A DNA stretch of 64,000 nucleotides from Flagellimonas eckloniae (GCF_001413955.1 NZ_LCTZ01000002.1:1343501-1407500), one strand, 5' to 3'; positions 16,968 to 28,461 are shown, counted from the stretch's first letter. The notes: generated by a model not told the origin, from the letters alone. Translations and numbers: made by a program.

Positions 16968-18302
16968 TTGAAAAGACTCTTTAAACATATCTACTTGCAA
17001 AAACGCTTTTTTATAGTGATTTCCATCATTGTTTTTGCCTTTTTGCTCTCCTATATGGCAGAAGATATGTTTGGTGCCGTTAAGATATTATTTTATGTTT
17101 TTTCACTTTTATTTATAGTTGATGTGGTATTGCTATTTGCTTCAAAAGGTAAATTAAAGGGGCAACGCGTCTTGCCAGACAAACTTTCCAATGGAGATGA
17201 GAACTTAATTCAGCTGGAATTAACCAACAGTTACCTTTTTCCGGTCAGTGTTAAGATAATTGACGAAATCCCATTCCAATTTCAAAAAAGGGATTTTGGC
17301 CTGACCAGCAAAATACAAAGTGGTGGAAGCAAGAGCTATGATTATATACTCAGGCCAACAGAACGCGGTGTCTATTCTTTTGGCAGCTTGAATCTATTTG
17401 CTAGCTCCCCTATTGGTTTTCTTGCACGAAAATATGCATTCAACATAAACCAAGAAGTACCTGTATATCCCTCCTTTCTTCAACTTCAAAAATATGACCT
17501 GATTGCTTTTACGAACCGTTTGCACGAATTCGGCCTAAAAAAAATTAGACGTATTGGCCATACCATGGAATTTGAGCAAATTAAGGAATATGTGCAGGGG
17601 GATGATATTAGAAACATTAATTGGAAAGCAACGGCCAAAAGGAACCAATTAATGGTGAACCAATATCAAGATGAAAAATCGCAACCCATATACTCCGTCA
17701 TTGATAAAGGAAGAGTTATGAAAATGCCCTTCAATGAGCTAAGTCTTCTGGATTATGCCATAAATGCGACATTGGTCATTAGTAACATCGCATTAAAAAA
17801 ACAGGATAAAGCGGGTATGTTTTCATTTAGTGACAAAATTGAAAACCGCGTTGTTGCAGAACATAGAAGTTCACAAATGAACCTGATTCTGGAAACACTT
17901 TATAACTTGGAAACTGACTTCATAGAAAGTGATTTTAGTAGACTGTATGTTGATGTCAAAAGAAACCTGAACCAAAGAAGTCTTTTACTGCTCTACACAA
18001 ATTTTGAGACATTGGATGCTCTTCACAGACAATTGCCATATCTACAGGCTATTGCCAAACAACACCTTCTGGTAGTCATCTTTTTTGAAAATACGGAACT
18101 CACCACATTCGCCGGTAAAAAAGCGGAGACCGTTCATCAAATTTTCGAACAGACCATTGCTGAAAAATTTATTTACGAGAAAAAGTTAATTGTAAATGAA
18201 CTTAGAAAGTATGGTATACAAACCATCTTGACTAAACCAGAAAATCTTACTATAAATACCATTAACAAATACTTGGAAATAAAGGCAAGGGGGTTGATCT
18301 AA
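16968..18302 (+). CDS. DUF58 domain protein, MoxR partner
   Basis: A 444-residue protein starting at TTG, 13 bases after the moxR stop. Two membrane helices lie at about residues 10-30 and 33-54, and the cytoplasmic part carries the DUF58 signature HTMEFEQIKEYVQGDDIRN followed by INWKATAKRNQLMVNQY at about residues 200-235. The remainder has the alternating strands and helices of a von Willebrand A-like fold, where DKGRVMKM replaces the usual DxSxSM metal site, so metal binding may be lost. Last gene of the unit; it converges with the gene at 18309 with 6 bases between stops. Confidence 0.9.
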   Translation: MKRLFKHIYLQKRFFIVISIIVFAFLLSYMAEDMFGAVKILFYVFSLLFIVDVVLLFASKGKLKGQRVLPDKLSNGDENLIQLELTNSYLFPVSVKIIDEIPFQFQKRDFGLTSKIQSGGSKSYDYILRPTERGVYSFGSLNLFASSPIGFLARKYAFNINQEVPVYPSFLQLQKYDLIAFTNRLHEFGLKKIRRIGHTMEFEQIKEYVQGDDIRNINWKATAKRNQLMVNQYQDEKSQPIYSVIDKGRVMKMPFNELSLLDYAINATLVISNIALKKQDKAGMFSFSDKIENRVVAEHRSSQMNLILETLYNLETDFIESDFSRLYVDVKRNLNQRSLLLLYTNFETLDALHRQLPYLQAIAKQHLLVVIFFENTELTTFAGKKAETVHQIFEQTIAEKFIYEKKLIVNELRKYGIQTILTKPENLTINTINKYLEIKARGLI

Positions 18303-18308
18303 ACTTTC

Positions 18309-18788
18309 CTAATGAGAGAGGGTATTCTTTAAATAGGTTGATGAAAATCCGAATGAGGTTAAGCTTGGAAGTCCATCCCCTTCAATCAAAAGAATCTCAT
18401 CTTTTACATTCACCAGAAAATCATCTTCTATGTGCTCTGTAGTAAAACTTCCTCTTAGTCGTTTATTACGTTTTTTTGAAAAGACCTCAATAACAACCCC
18501 CACAGTAATACCTCCCAAAATCGTTGCTGCCAAATCATCATTGTCCCAGCCATTTTCTCGCTGACTAGCATCCACGGTTTCTTTAGCCAAGCCAATTAGT
18601 GTACTTCCTGCTACGGCTCCAACAAACGTCCAAACTCTATTTCCATCAGTGGCCTGCTTGGCTATTCCTGCTCCTGCCAGGCCAAAAAGATTTCCACCCA
18701 AAAAATGAAGTGCCTTATCACGTTCTATTTGGCCATAGAGTTGCGATGCAATTACAAATAACACTAATGTGGGGATTAGCTTTTTCAT
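18309..18788 (-). CDS. exported YfiM/DUF2279-like protein
   Basis: A 159-residue protein with a signal peptide (residues 1-19, ending LYGQI). The mature part begins DKALHFLGGNLFG and continues with small-residue-rich helices and GLAKETVDASQRENGWDNDDLAATILGG, the pattern of the YfiM/DUF2279 family, which is found at the outer membrane or periplasm with no proven function. The last 40 residues are polar. It lies downstream of the nitronate monooxygenase-like gene (32-base gap) and may be co-transcribed. Confidence 0.7.
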   Translation of the reverse strand: MKKLIPTLVLFVIASQLYGQIERDKALHFLGGNLFGLAGAGIAKQATDGNRVWTFVGAVAGSTLIGLAKETVDASQRENGWDNDDLAATILGGITVGVVIEVFSKKRNKRLRGSFTTEHIEDDFLVNVKDEILLIEGDGLPSLTSFGFSSTYLKNTLSH

Positions 18789-18820
18789 GTGCGCGGTAAA
18801 TGTAAAGAAAGTAGATTGTT

Positions 18821-19765
18821 TTAAAAACTTTTCACGGCTTCTTTGGCTTTGCCAAACTCTTGCATCAAATCTTTTACGATTTCGGATGCAGGTTTAATCT
18901 CATTGATTAACCCGGATACCTGTCCAATCTCTAGTTCTCCTTCAACAAGGTCTCCCTCAAACATACCGCGCTTGGCTCTTGCCCTACCCAGTAAAATCTT
19001 TAAATCTTCTGTTGAAGCCCCGGCAGCATAGGCACGTTGAACATCGTCGTAAAATTTGTTTTTGAGCAAACGCACTGGCGCCAATTCTTTTAAAGTTAGG
19101 TGGGTGTCCCCCTCTTTAGCCGCTACTATTTCTTCTTTGAACAAATCATGTGATGAGCCTTCAACACTTGCGGCAAAACGACTACCCAACTGAACGCCAT
19201 CTGCTCCTAAAACCATCGCGGCCATCATTGCCTGGCCAGTAGCAATTCCTCCTGCAGCAATCAAAGGAATATTAATCTTTTCTTTTACCGAAGGAATCAA
19301 CACCATGGTTGTGGTTTCATCCCTTCCGTTATGTCCACCAGCTTCAAATCCTTCCGCGACAACAGCATCAACTCCAGCATCCTGTGCTTTTAAGGCAAAT
19401 TTTACGCTACTGACCACATGCACCACTGTAACTCCATATTTCTTTAGAAACGCTGTCCATGTTTTTGGGTTTCCGGCAGAAGTAAAAACAATTTTTAAGC
19501 CACTACTGACAATGATGTCCATCAACTCCTCAATATTAGGATACAACATTGGAACATTGACCCCAAAAGGTTTGTTAGTAGCTTTTTTGCATTTAGCTAT
19601 ATGTTCTTTCAGCACGTCGGGATACATACTTCCAGCACCAAGCAGTCCAAGGCCACCAGCATTGGAAACCGCAGATGTCAAGCGCCAACCACTGGTCCAA
19701 ATCATACCACCTTGAACAATGGGATACTTAATTCCAAAAAGTTGCGTAATTCTGTTTTGTTCCAT
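18821..19765 (-). CDS. nitronate monooxygenase-like flavoprotein
   Basis: A 314-residue TIM-barrel FMN enzyme of the 2-nitropropane dioxygenase/nitronate monooxygenase family. Seen features are IKYPIVQGGMIW at the N-terminus, the FMN and catalytic region VVAEGFEAGGHNGRD with the candidate catalytic His, and the phosphate-binding AAGGIATGQAM and GADGVQLGSRFAAS. It may oxidise nitronates, or act as an enoyl reductase (FabK) relative; the two groups are hard to separate without alignment. Its start is 2 bases after the mnmA stop, so they share a transcript. Confidence 0.87.
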   Translation of the reverse strand: MEQNRITQLFGIKYPIVQGGMIWTSGWRLTSAVSNAGGLGLLGAGSMYPDVLKEHIAKCKKATNKPFGVNVPMLYPNIEELMDIIVSSGLKIVFTSAGNPKTWTAFLKKYGVTVVHVVSSVKFALKAQDAGVDAVVAEGFEAGGHNGRDETTTMVLIPSVKEKINIPLIAAGGIATGQAMMAAMVLGADGVQLGSRFAASVEGSSHDLFKEEIVAAKEGDTHLTLKELAPVRLLKNKFYDDVQRAYAAGASTEDLKILLGRARAKRGMFEGDLVEGELEIGQVSGLINEIKPASEIVKDLMQEFGKAKEAVKSF

Positions 19766-19767
19766 GC

Positions 19768-20958
19768 TTATGAAATGACTCCTGAGCCAATAAGTTCGTC
19801 GGCGATGTACCAGGCCACAAACTGACCTTCGGTAATGGCCGATTGTTTTTCTTTAAAGTCCACATAAAGACCACTATCTGTTTTATACAAAGTAGCCTGT
19901 TGCAGGGGTTGCCTATATCTGATTCTGGCCATAACTTCCATTGTCTCATCGACCCTTAAGGCTAAGTCCTTTCTAACCCAGTGTAATTCATTATCATTCA
20001 CAAACAAGGTATGGCGTAACAAACCAGGATGAGATTTCCCTTGACCCGTGTAGATAATATTTTTTTCAACATCAGTATCAATTACAAATAAGGGCTCTTT
20101 GGTTCCCCCAACATTCAATCCTTTTCGTTGACCAATGGTAAAATAATGCGCTCCTTGATGCTCCCCCACCACTTTTCCGTCTGTTTTAGAATAGGTTGGT
20201 TTTTCGGCATAAAATGCTAACTCTGCATCCTTGTTTTCAAATTTGGGCACAATAGTGGTAAAAAGAGATGCTGTATGCGGAACCTCCACAATAACACCCT
20301 TTTTAGGTTTTAGCTTTTGCTGTAAAAATTCTGGAAGATGCACTTTTCCGATAAAACACAATCCTTGCGAATCCTTTTTATCAGCTGTAATCAAATCATT
20401 ATCTGATGCTATTTTTCTTACCTCTGGCTTAGTTAACTCACCAATGGGAAACAAAGTCCTTGAAAGTTGTTCTTGTGATAACTGGCACAGGAAGTACGAT
20501 TGGTCCTTATTAGTATCAACTCCAGCCAAGAGTTGATACGTTTTGGTCCCATCATCATTGTGTATAATGCCCTTTCTACAATAGTGCCCTGTGGCAACAT
20601 AATCTGCCCCTAACTGCAATGAAATTTTCAGGAACACATCAAACTTTATTTCCCGGTTGCAAAGTACATCAGGGTTTGGTGTGCGTCCTCTTTCATACTC
20701 ATGAAACATATAATCCACGATACGCTCCTTGTATTCAATACTCAAATCCACTGTTTGAAATGGGATTCCAAGTTTTTCAGCCACAATCAACGCATCATTA
20801 CTATCCTCTACCCAGGGACATTCTTCGGAAATAATTACAGAATCATCGTGCCAATTCTTCATGAAAAGACCAATTACCTCATAACCTTGCTCTTTTAAAA
20901 GATAGGCTGTGACGCTTGAATCCACTCCCCCTGAAAGTCCAACGACAACTTTTTTCAT
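19768..20958 (-). CDS. mnmA: tRNA 2-thiouridine(34) synthase MnmA
   Basis: A 396-residue enzyme that thiolates U34 in the anticodon of Lys, Glu and Gln tRNAs. The ATP-binding PP-loop is GLSGGVDSS near residue 7, followed by CNREIKF with the first catalytic Cys and [10 protein letters not shown] with the second, persulfide-forming Cys. The C-terminal beta-barrel ends with [11 protein letters not shown]. The start at 20958 (MKKVVVG) is preferred to the tandem Met one codon earlier. The gene leads a unit with the nitronate monooxygenase-like gene and has a good -7 element at 20978-20985. Confidence 0.96.
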   Translation of the reverse strand: MKKVVVGLSGGVDSSVTAYLLKEQGYEVIGLFMKNWHDDSVIISEECPWVEDSNDALIVAEKLGIPFQTVDLSIEYKERIVDYMFHEYERGRTPNPDVLCNREIKFDVFLKISLQLGADYVATGHYCRKGIIHNDDGTKTYQLLAGVDTNKDQSYFLCQLSQEQLSRTLFPIGELTKPEVRKIASDNDLITADKKDSQGLCFIGKVHLPEFLQQKLKPKKGVIVEVPHTASLFTTIVPKFENKDAELAFYAEKPTYSKTDGKVVGEHQGAHYFTIGQRKGLNVGGTKEPLFVIDTDVEKNIIYTGQGKSHPGLLRHTLFVNDNELHWVRKDLALRVDETMEVMARIRYRQPLQQATLYKTDSGLYVDFKEKQSAITEGQFVAWYIADELIGSGVIS

Positions 20959-20977
20959 CACTCAAAATTTGACACTG

Positions 20978-20985
20978 CAAAAATA
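20978..20985 (-). promoter_or_regulatory. -7 promoter element of mnmA
   Basis: Read on the minus strand this is TATTTTTG, matching TAnnTTTG, and lies 20 bases before the mnmA start codon. No clear -33 TTG is visible. Confidence 0.45.
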
Positions 20986-21465
20986 CAAAATGACCCTCAT
21001 TTAAACTAAAGGTCATCCTCGATGGAAGATATATGAAAACCGTATCAAGAAATGTGCTGATAAAAATCCATACCTACTATTTATAACTAAACTCCAAATA
21101 GTGTAATAAAATTATTTGATTAGGTTTTTTAAAAAAAAATTAAACAATATTATTAAAAATAAATTGTTAGTCAGAAACTAAATCATACCCTCAAAGCTGA
21201 AATTACATCCAACGTAAAACCAGTATACTAATTCAAAAAAGTATATATATTTCTGAAAAAATCATTTTTTACATAAATAACAATGTGATTTTATGTTTTT
21301 TCTTCATTTATTCCACTATTTCAATAGATAGGAATCCTTGTAAAACCTAGGCTATTTTTTCGTTTTGTTAAAGTTTTTATAAAAAATAATAAACAAAACG
21401 CAACTTTTTTTGTTTAACTTCATCTTTGTTGTGTTAAACAATTAAAATCTTAAAAATTCAATCTT
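20986..21465. other. 480-bp AT-rich intergenic region before the FAS1 gene
   Basis: No gene is supported on either strand; all frames are broken. The distal part carries the FAS1 gene promoter: a CATCTTTG element at 21421-21428, one base off the -7 consensus, is enclosed by the inverted repeat GTTTAAC (21412-21418) and GTTAAAC (21433-21439), which looks like an operator placed over the promoter. The rest is poly-A/T rich without clear structure. Confidence 0.45.
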
Positions 21466-23352
21466 ATGAAAGCACTAATTAACTTATCTAAAATTACTTT
21501 ATTGATTTTCGCATTTATTTTTACATCCTGTTCGGATGATGACAACGACCCTATTCCTCCAGTAGAAGGTGACAACATTGTAGAAACCGCTATTGACACT
21601 GCAGACCTAAGCAGCTTGGTAAGTGCATTACAAAAGGCTGATGAAAGCGCCAACAATGATTTAGTTAGTGCTTTAAGCGGAGATGGCCCTTTCACGGTAT
21701 TCGCACCTACCAATGCTGCCTTTGCAGATTTGTTCGCCCAGTTGGACGGGTTTAGTTCCTTGAACGATTTTAGTACAGAAGCACTACAAGATGTTCTGGC
21801 CACTATCTTAAAGTACCATGTTATTTCTGGAACAGCAGCTCTTTCAACTGACCTTACAAATGGTCAGACCCTAACTACATTGCAAGGATCTACAGTAGAA
21901 GTTTCTACAGACGGTGGTGTCTTTATTTCAGATGCGACCAGTTCGGATGCGGAAGTTACAGCTGCCAATGTTGAAACTGAAAATGGTGTGGTACACATTA
22001 TAAACAAAGTATTGCTTCCTCAAGCAATTTTGGACGAGTTGGCAGACATAATCTTATTACCTATCACAGATTTGGCATTGGGTAATGAAAATCTTCAAAG
22101 CTTGGTAGCTGCGTTGACAGCCGCAAATGGAGACTTACCAACTGTATTAAGAGGAGACGGTCCTTTTACTGTATTTGCACCAACAGATGCTGCCTTCACC
22201 ACCTTTTTAGATGGTGCAGAACTTGGAGACATTCCAGTTGAAACACTTACAAACGTACTGTTGAACCATGTAATCAGTGCAGAGTTATATGAAGGTGACT
22301 TGAATATGATGGGTTCCGGTTATGCTAATACTCTTGCAGTTGGAGCTGGTGACCAGAATATAAGTATTTATTTTGATGCTATGGATGGCGTTACACTCAA
22401 TGGAGTTTCAACAGTAGATGCCGCAGATGTTAAAGCCTTAAATGGAGTGGTTCACGTGGTCGATGCTGTTATCGACGTACCAAACATAGTAGACCATGCA
22501 GTGGCAAATCCAAACCTTACTTCTTTGGTAGCTGCTTTGACTGATGGTGGCAATACAACATTCACCGATCTTCTTTCAGATGATCAACAAGACTTTACCG
22601 TTTTTGCTCCAGTCAACACAGCGTTTGATGCATTTACCAATCCAAACTCAAATGACATAAACGCTATACTTGCAAATCATGTGATTGCTGGTGCTGCGGC
22701 ATTCTCTGGTGGGTTGAGCAATTCATACGAAAAAACAGTTGCTGAATTTGATACTGATGAAAACTTAAGTCTATATATTAACACTGATGATGATAAAGTT
22801 ACATTGAACGGAGTTAGTGAGGTTGCTATTGCTGATATTGTGGCATCCAACGGCGTAATACATGCGGTTGATGCAGTTATCGATTTACCAACCGTTGTAA
22901 CATTCGCCGTGGCAGACCCTACATTTGCTCCTCTTGTGGAAGCACTTACCACTGCAACACCAGGTACTGATTTTGTAGACATTCTAAGTGCAGCTGGTCC
23001 ATTCACAGTCTTCGCACCTACTAGTACAGCATTCCAAGCCTTGTTAGACAGTAATATGGATTGGACAACAGTGGACGATATTGAAGAAGGTTTATTGACA
23101 TCTGTATTACAACATCATGTTGCAAATGGAAACACGCGATCTGGAGACCTAACTCCTGATGGAAATACCGTAGCTCCTACCCTAGAAGGTGATAACATCA
23201 CAATAACACTTCCTGGAACCGGTGAAAATATCGCAGATGTTACCGATGGTTCAGGAAATATGGGTATTGGAATTGATGCTGTAGATGTACAAGCTATAAA
23301 TGGAGTTATCCATGTATTGGATGGTGTTTTAATTCCGGACACAACAAACTAA
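21466..23352 (+). CDS. surface lipoprotein with four fasciclin (FAS1) domains
   Basis: A 628-residue lipoprotein. The signal peptide ends IFTSC (lipid Cys22) and is followed by SDDD, which resembles the surface-export signal of Bacteroidota lipoproteins, so outer-face display is likely. Four FAS1 repeats of about 140 residues follow (roughly 38-185, 195-345, 346-482 and 483-625), each with its FTVFAPT/V signature and a closing NGVVHVVDAVI-type strand. FAS1 domains mediate adhesion to other cells or to polysaccharide matrices. The gene is monocistronic: a long upstream region, and a strong terminator 40 bases after the stop. Confidence 0.9.
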   Translation: MKALINLSKITLLIFAFIFTSCSDDDNDPIPPVEGDNIVETAIDTADLSSLVSALQKADESANNDLVSALSGDGPFTVFAPTNAAFADLFAQLDGFSSLNDFSTEALQDVLATILKYHVISGTAALSTDLTNGQTLTTLQGSTVEVSTDGGVFISDATSSDAEVTAANVETENGVVHIINKVLLPQAILDELADIILLPITDLALGNENLQSLVAALTAANGDLPTVLRGDGPFTVFAPTDAAFTTFLDGAELGDIPVETLTNVLLNHVISAELYEGDLNMMGSGYANTLAVGAGDQNISIYFDAMDGVTLNGVSTVDAADVKALNGVVHVVDAVIDVPNIVDHAVANPNLTSLVAALTDGGNTTFTDLLSDDQQDFTVFAPVNTAFDAFTNPNSNDINAILANHVIAGAAAFSGGLSNSYEKTVAEFDTDENLSLYINTDDDKVTLNGVSEVAIADIVASNGVIHAVDAVIDLPTVVTFAVADPTFAPLVEALTTATPGTDFVDILSAAGPFTVFAPTSTAFQALLDSNMDWTTVDDIEEGLLTSVLQHHVANGNTRSGDLTPDGNTVAPTLEGDNITITLPGTGENIADVTDGSGNMGIGIDAVDVQAINGVIHVLDGVLIPDTTN

Positions 23353-23392
23353 GGTTTAAAAAATCTTTATTTTGTAGGATAAATATTATTAA

Positions 23393-23431
23393 TAAATCCG
23401 ATGAATTGTAGTTCATCGGATTTATTTTTTT
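23393..23431 (+). terminator. Rho-independent terminator of the FAS1 gene
   Basis: TAAATCCGATGAA and TTCATCGGATTTA form a perfect 13-bp stem with a 6-base loop, running into a T-tract (23420-23431). Confidence 0.9.
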
Positions 23432-23585
23432 AGAGACTTTTACCGTTCATCGATGACACATCAAAAGAGGTCTCTTTACCATACAAAAACAACCTCTTTG
23501 ACAACTAATAATTTTTTAAGGAGGTATTTAGCCACATCTTTGAAGTCCCAAATCTTTCCAAACTATACCTAATCATTGGTAAAAG

Positions 23586-23612
23586 CTCCCCCAGTTTAAG
23601 GGGGAGTTTTTT
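23586..23612 (+). terminator. G/C-rich hairpin with T-tract before the yidC 3' end
   Basis: CTCCCCC and GGGGGAG form a 7-bp stem with a 7-base loop; TTTTTTCTTTTT follows on the plus strand and a shorter run on the minus strand. It can end yidC transcription from the minus strand, but the stronger T-tract faces the plus strand, where the FAS1 gene already has its own terminator. Confidence 0.75.
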
Positions 23613-23629
23613 CTTTTTAGAAGTTTGCT

Positions 23630-25495
23630 TTAGCGTTTTCCAGTTTTCTTTTGATTTTCCGCTTGTTCCATCATCTCGCGCATTTTTTTCTGGAACTTGT
23701 TTTCCTTTTTCGGCTTCTTTTTATTTTCTTGAATTTGGGCATGTATCTTATCCTCGTCCAAAATATAATTTTTGATTGCCAACATAATAAAGATGGTAAT
23801 CAAATTGGAAACGAAATAATACAAACTCAAGCCACTCGCATAGTTGTTAAAGAAGAACAACATCATTAAGGGTGATAGGTACATGATAAACTTCATGTTG
23901 GGCATGCCAGGTTGTTGCTGCATCTGCATACTCTGTCCCGTAGTCATAGTCATATAGAAAAAGATGGCCACAGATGCCAAAATTGGAAAAAGACTCACGT
24001 GATCACCATAAAAAGGAATGGCAAATGGTAAATTAAAAATGGTATCGTAAGAAGATAAATCCTCTGCCCATAAAAATGACTTTTGGCGCAAAGCAAAAGA
24101 AGTCGGGAAAAACATGAACAAGGAGTAAAAAATCGGCAGTTGCAACAATGCAGGTATACAGCCGCTCATTGGACTAACCCCCGCTTTGTTATAAAGCTTC
24201 ATGGTTTCCTGCTGCTTTTTCATGGCATTGTCCTTTAAACGCTCATTGATTTCCGTAATCTCTGGCTTCAATACTTTCATCTTAGCCTGAGATAAATACG
24301 ACTTATAGGTGACTGGCGAAAGTGCCAAACGTACAATGATGGTCATTACAACAATGGCTAAACCAAAAGGTAGGAACGAACTTAAGAAAGTATAAAATGG
24401 AGTGAAAACATATCGGTTTATCCATCCAAAAATCCCCCAGCCAAAAGGTATGGATTCAACCAAGCCCAAATCTGTATAATTTTCAAGAACTTTTACATCC
24501 GTTGGGCCATAATACCAATGCATGTTTTGAGAAAACTCTCCTCCTTGTAATTCAAGGGCAGTTTTGGTAGAATATGCTTTTGTAAACAATGTTTCCTTGC
24601 TTTCTTCTTCCACTAAATTTGTAGAACTTAGATCAGCACTCTTAAAATGAGTGTCCGTTGCCAAAATTGAACTAAAAAAATGCTGGCGATAGGATAGCCA
24701 TTTTATATCCGTTTCCGTTTCTTCATCAAAATCACTACTCTCAGAGAGTTTACTGATTTTACCTTCCTCATGATTATAGGTCAAACGGGTATAGCGATTT
24801 TCATACAGGACGCTCTTGTCATGTCTGATTCCTTTTAAATCCCATTTCAAATCTACAGGCCTACTTGAATTAATAACCCCATTCAACCCTTGGGAACGAA
24901 TTGTGAAATCCACCAAATAATCATTTGGCTTCATTTCATATCTATATTCTAAAAATTGATTGTTGGAGATTTTGGCTTTCATTGAAAGCACTTGATTATC
25001 ACCACTATTTGATAATGTGGGTTCAAAAAATAAATCCAACGTATTTAAAACCCTATTGTCCGAAGTAGAAAAATTGATTCCAAATGTGGCATTGGCATCT
25101 TTGACCAAATATATAGGAACAGAATCATGGTCTACAAAATTCTTCATCTTGGCTTCCACAATTTGACCACCTTTATTATCAACTTCTAAATACAGTACAT
25201 CGTTCTCTAATTTTGTGGTGCCGGGCGAGGCATTTGTAAAACCAAAAGCCCCAACGGAACTCTTATAGCTTGCCACTGCGGTAGAGTCTGATAAGTTGAT
25301 AGGTGCTGGCTTTATGGGTTCAGAAGAAATAGCTTCCTTAACCTGATTGGTTTCACCCTCTATTTTTTCTTGTTCTACTTTTTGAGCTTCCAGCTCTTCT
25401 GGGGTAGGTTGATTTGTATAGAACATAAAAATGAGTATCCCAAAAATCAATACAAAACCAATAATGGAATTGATATCCAGTTTCTTTTCTTCCAT
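23630..25495 (-). CDS. yidC: membrane protein insertase YidC
   Basis: A 621-residue insertase that helps the Sec machinery place and fold inner membrane proteins. An N-terminal helix (about 10-26) is followed by the large periplasmic beta-sandwich domain (about 60-350) and the conserved five-helix core from about 360, including FGLAIVVMTIIVRLALSPVTYKSYLSQAKM, GCIPALLQLPIFYSLF and the MPNMKFIMYLSPLMMLFFFNNYASGLSLYYFVSN segment. The basic C-terminal tail (KKPKKENKFQKKMREMME) is typical of Bacteroidota. Lies 68 bases downstream of pyrG, with its own -7-like element in the gap. Confidence 0.96.
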   Translation of the reverse strand: MEEKKLDINSIIGFVLIFGILIFMFYTNQPTPEELEAQKVEQEKIEGETNQVKEAISSEPIKPAPINLSDSTAVASYKSSVGAFGFTNASPGTTKLENDVLYLEVDNKGGQIVEAKMKNFVDHDSVPIYLVKDANATFGINFSTSDNRVLNTLDLFFEPTLSNSGDNQVLSMKAKISNNQFLEYRYEMKPNDYLVDFTIRSQGLNGVINSSRPVDLKWDLKGIRHDKSVLYENRYTRLTYNHEEGKISKLSESSDFDEETETDIKWLSYRQHFFSSILATDTHFKSADLSSTNLVEEESKETLFTKAYSTKTALELQGGEFSQNMHWYYGPTDVKVLENYTDLGLVESIPFGWGIFGWINRYVFTPFYTFLSSFLPFGLAIVVMTIIVRLALSPVTYKSYLSQAKMKVLKPEITEINERLKDNAMKKQQETMKLYNKAGVSPMSGCIPALLQLPIFYSLFMFFPTSFALRQKSFLWAEDLSSYDTIFNLPFAIPFYGDHVSLFPILASVAIFFYMTMTTGQSMQMQQQPGMPNMKFIMYLSPLMMLFFFNNYASGLSLYYFVSNLITIFIMLAIKNYILDEDKIHAQIQENKKKPKKENKFQKKMREMMEQAENQKKTGKR

Positions 25496-25538
25496 GAAAG
25501 TTATTTAGTGAAAATCTTTATCTCCGCTTTTCAGGTGG

Positions 25539-25546
25539 CAAATATA
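25539..25546 (-). promoter_or_regulatory. -7 promoter element between pyrG and yidC
   Basis: TATATTTG on the minus strand, matching TAnnTTTG, 43 bases before the yidC start. It suggests that yidC can be transcribed apart from pyrG. Confidence 0.4.
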
Positions 25547-25562
25547 TGTCCAAAACTGGAGT

Positions 25563-27254
<1,692 letters not shown>

Positions 27255-27488
27255 TCACCTAGGAAATTCTTTTTGGATTTTTCTTATCATGGGTTCCAAA
27301 CCATTATCTTTTACATCTATCATGGTATTCAAATGCGCTCCCAATTTTCCGTCTGGAAGTCCTTTTTGTCTGAACCAAACTAAATAAGGAAGCGGTAGAT
27401 CCACCAAATAACGACCTTTATACTTACCAAATGGCATTTTATAATGGGCAAGTTCCAGCAGCTTTTCTTTATCAGGTCTAATTTCCAT
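27255..27488 (-). CDS. DUF3820 family protein
   Basis: A 77-residue cytoplasmic protein with the family pattern MPFGKYKGRYLVDLPLPYLVWF followed by a lysine-rich helical end. DUF3820 proteins resemble the region of some exonucleases or are found as stand-alone putative nucleic-acid-associated proteins; the function is unknown. It precedes pyrG on the minus strand and is divergent from the Tat-exported isomerase-like gene, with 43 bases between starts. Confidence 0.8.
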   Translation of the reverse strand: MEIRPDKEKLLELAHYKMPFGKYKGRYLVDLPLPYLVWFRQKGLPDGKLGAHLNTMIDVKDNGLEPMIRKIQKEFPR

Positions 27489-27531
27489 TTATACTTCTAA
27501 AGTACTATCTTTCTAGATATAAAAACCAACC

Positions 27532-28395
27532 ATGAAGAGAAGAAATTTCATTGCTGCCGCTGCCGCTGGTTCTGCGGGAATTGTGACTACTTCTGCCTTT
27601 GCAAAAGAACAGGAAACACACAAAGATTTTAAATTGCAAAACAACATCAACCACAGTGTGTGTTACTGGTGCTTTAATCATTTGCCTTTAGAAGAATTTC
27701 TTCAAGTATTAAATGGTTTGGGAATCAAGGCAATTGATTTGATTGGTCCAAAAGATTGGCCGCTATTAAAAAAATATGACATCCACTGTTCCATGTGCAA
27801 TGGTGCGGAAATTAGCCTGACCAAAGGGTGGAACGACCCTCAGTATCATGAAGAGCTTATAAAAAACTACTCTGAAATTATCCCACAAGTAGCTGAAGCG
27901 GGGTATACCAACCTCATTTGTTTTAGTGGTAATCGTAATGGTATGAACGATTATGTTGGTCTACAAAATTGTGTGGAGGGGCTTTCCAAAATCATGCCTT
28001 TGGCCGAAAAACATGGGGTTGTAATCCAAATGGAACTGTTCAACCAGGTCAATCACCCAGACTATATGTGTGATAGTTCTATCTGGGGAGTTGAGCTTTG
28101 TAAACATCTGGGCAGTGACAATTTTAAATTGCTTTATGACATCTACCATATGCAAATACAGGAGGGGGATATAATCCGTAGTATTCAAAATTATCATCCC
28201 TATTTTGGTCATTATCATACTGCTGGTGTACCTGGCCGCCATGAAATAGATGAAACCCAAGAATTATACTATCCCGCCATTATGAAGGCTATTTTGGATA
28301 CCGGTTATACAGGGTATGTTGCCCAAGAGTTTATTTCCACTTGGGATGATAAAATCGCAGCACTTAAAGATGCTTTTTTACAGTGTGATGTATAG
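27532..28395 (+). CDS. Tat-exported hydroxypyruvate isomerase-like TIM barrel protein
   Basis: A 287-residue protein of the xylose isomerase-like TIM barrel / sugar-phosphate isomerase-epimerase group. The N-terminus MKRRNFIAAAAAGSAG is a twin-arginine signal peptide, so the folded protein should be exported to the periplasm. The barrel shows hydroxypyruvate isomerase-type landmarks: NHSVCYWCF, the metal ligand Glu in IQMELFN, KLLYDIYHMQI and GHYHTAGVPGRHEIDETQELYY, then YVAQEF. Substrate is probably a keto-acid sugar or small sugar derivative. The AraC-type gene follows after 66 bases. Confidence 0.85.
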   Translation: MKRRNFIAAAAAGSAGIVTTSAFAKEQETHKDFKLQNNINHSVCYWCFNHLPLEEFLQVLNGLGIKAIDLIGPKDWPLLKKYDIHCSMCNGAEISLTKGWNDPQYHEELIKNYSEIIPQVAEAGYTNLICFSGNRNGMNDYVGLQNCVEGLSKIMPLAEKHGVVIQMELFNQVNHPDYMCDSSIWGVELCKHLGSDNFKLLYDIYHMQIQEGDIIRSIQNYHPYFGHYHTAGVPGRHEIDETQELYYPAIMKAILDTGYTGYVAQEFISTWDDKIAALKDAFLQCDV

Positions 28396-28461
28396 TGCAG
28401 TATTATCCTTCATTATATTCATTCTTTGTGATTTGGCTATTTAATTCTTAAAAATCAGAAG

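Noticed and set aside
23440-23612. Possible small RNA gene between the FAS1 terminator and the plus-strand hairpin at 23586
   Set aside because: The hairpin has a good plus-strand T-tract, but no acceptable promoter was found between the two terminators; only a CATCTTTG one base off consensus without a -33 box.
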